The notes under the pieces were generated by a model. It ran no database searches, was not told the DNA's origin, and was given only the letters and a program-made list of their open reading frames with translations. Positions 50,716 through 50,992 of a DNA stretch of 50,992 bases are shown here, piece after piece. The stretch is from Planomicrobium sp. CPCC 101079 (GTDB lineage: Bacteria > Bacillota > Bacilli > Bacillales_A > Planococcaceae), in assembly GCF_007859275.1 (NCBI RefSeq), contig NZ_VOHC01000012.1, positions 1 through 50,992 of the forward strand, read 5' to 3'. Positions within the stretch are counted from its first letter, which is position 1; every line of letters starts with the position of its first letter. Made by a program: the position numbers and the translations under genes.

Positions 50716-50744
50716 TTGATGTTCTTTCTAAAAAGTGATAGAAT
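50716..50744 (+). promoter_or_regulatory. rRNA operon promoter P2
   Basis: TTGATG, 17-base spacer, TAGAAT. It is weaker in sequence than the flanking two. Confidence 0.6.
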
Positions 50745-50811
50745 AACAAAGTCTCTGTAAAAGTAAAAATAAGATTAGAATATTGAATTTCTAATTAATT
50801 ATACTTAATGG

Positions 50812-50840
50812 TTGACATTGAAACGAGAAAAAGATATACT
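50812..50840 (+). promoter_or_regulatory. rRNA operon promoter P3
   Basis: TTGACA, 17-base spacer, TATACT, closest to the 16S leader. Confidence 0.88.
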
Positions 50841-50992
50841 AATAAAGTTGCTGAGAAATGCAACTCAAACATGAACCTTGAAAACTGAACAGCAAAACGT
50901 CAACAACAGTTTATTGGCGCGTTCCGAACGCGGCAATAAAATTTCTGCGAGAGCTGCTTCGGCGGCTTGAGCAAACACTACTGATCAAGCTT
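50841..50992 (+). other. Leader of the next rRNA operon
   Basis: The segment carries the Bacillales-type pre-16S leader block GAACCTTGAAAACTGAACAG. A long processing-type hairpin at 50910-50940 follows (TTTATTG-G-CGCGTT, loop CCG, and complement with one G-G mismatch). A second stem AGCTGC/GCGGCT is capped by TTCG at 50952-50967. The mature 16S gene begins beyond the window. Confidence 0.8.

Overview
The window reads as a chromosomal segment of a low- to mid-GC Gram-positive bacterium of the Bacillales. Gene order follows the Bacillus subtilis rrnA-to-rrnJ interval almost gene for gene (yaaO, tmk, darA, holB, ricT, yabA ... ftsH, coaX, hslO, cysK, folP-folB-folK, lysS). The sporulation genes that normally sit inside this interval are missing at their syntenic positions: csfB, yabG, sspF, spoVT, yabP, yabQ and spoIIE. 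This fits a non-sporulating member of the Planococcaceae (Planococcus/Planomicrobium-like). The genus is inference; no marker gene here fixes it.

Layout. 1-170: end of an rRNA operon (5S rRNA and terminator). 279-5490: a PLP decarboxylase, then exopolyphosphatase and polyphosphate kinase, which are inserted relative to B. subtilis. 5566-10897: tmk, the c-di-AMP receptor darA, clamp-loader subunit holB, ricT, replication regulator yabA, trmN6, a GIY-YIG protein and rsmI. 10937-17575: abrB (minus strand), metG, tatD, the cell-wall 3D protein yabE, rnmV and rsmA (5S and 16S rRNA maturation). 17740-24646: veg, ispE, purR, ridA, spoVG, glmU, prs, ctc and pth. 24786-31703: mfd, a MurJ/SpoVB-type flippase, yabN/mazG and rqcP. 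31799-36904: a minus-strand arginine cluster carA-carB-argF, head-on to its neighbours, in the place of yabP-yabQ. 37196-43083: divIC, yabR, a DinB-fold protein, tRNA-Met, tilS, hpt and ftsH. 43200-48670: coaX, hslO, a PpiC-type foldase, cysK and folP-folB-folK without pabBAC. 48671-49018: a gene-free stretch with a strong hairpin and terminator. 49019-50503: lysS. 50643-50992: three tandem promoters and the leader of the next rRNA operon. The window is thus bounded by rRNA operons on both sides.

Most genes are housekeeping: translation (metG, lysS, pth, rsmA, rsmI, rnmV, tilS, rqcP, ctc), replication and repair (holB, yabA, tmk, mfd), cell envelope (glmU, flippase, divIC, yabE), nucleotide and PRPP metabolism (prs, purR, hpt), folate, CoA, cysteine and arginine synthesis, and proteostasis (ftsH, hslO, PpiC). 

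The most interesting layer is regulatory. Although sporulation genes are gone, the abrB leader keeps two tandem Spo0A boxes just downstream of a good sigma-A promoter. The abrB-metG spacer carries a second, inverted pair of perfect Spo0A boxes. spoVG keeps a full-consensus sigma-H promoter with an AT-rich box, and ctc keeps a sigma-B promoter. The transition-state circuitry therefore appears conserved after loss of the sporulation genes it serves in relatives. A second candidate novelty is the structured, terminated, non-coding stretch between folK and lysS.
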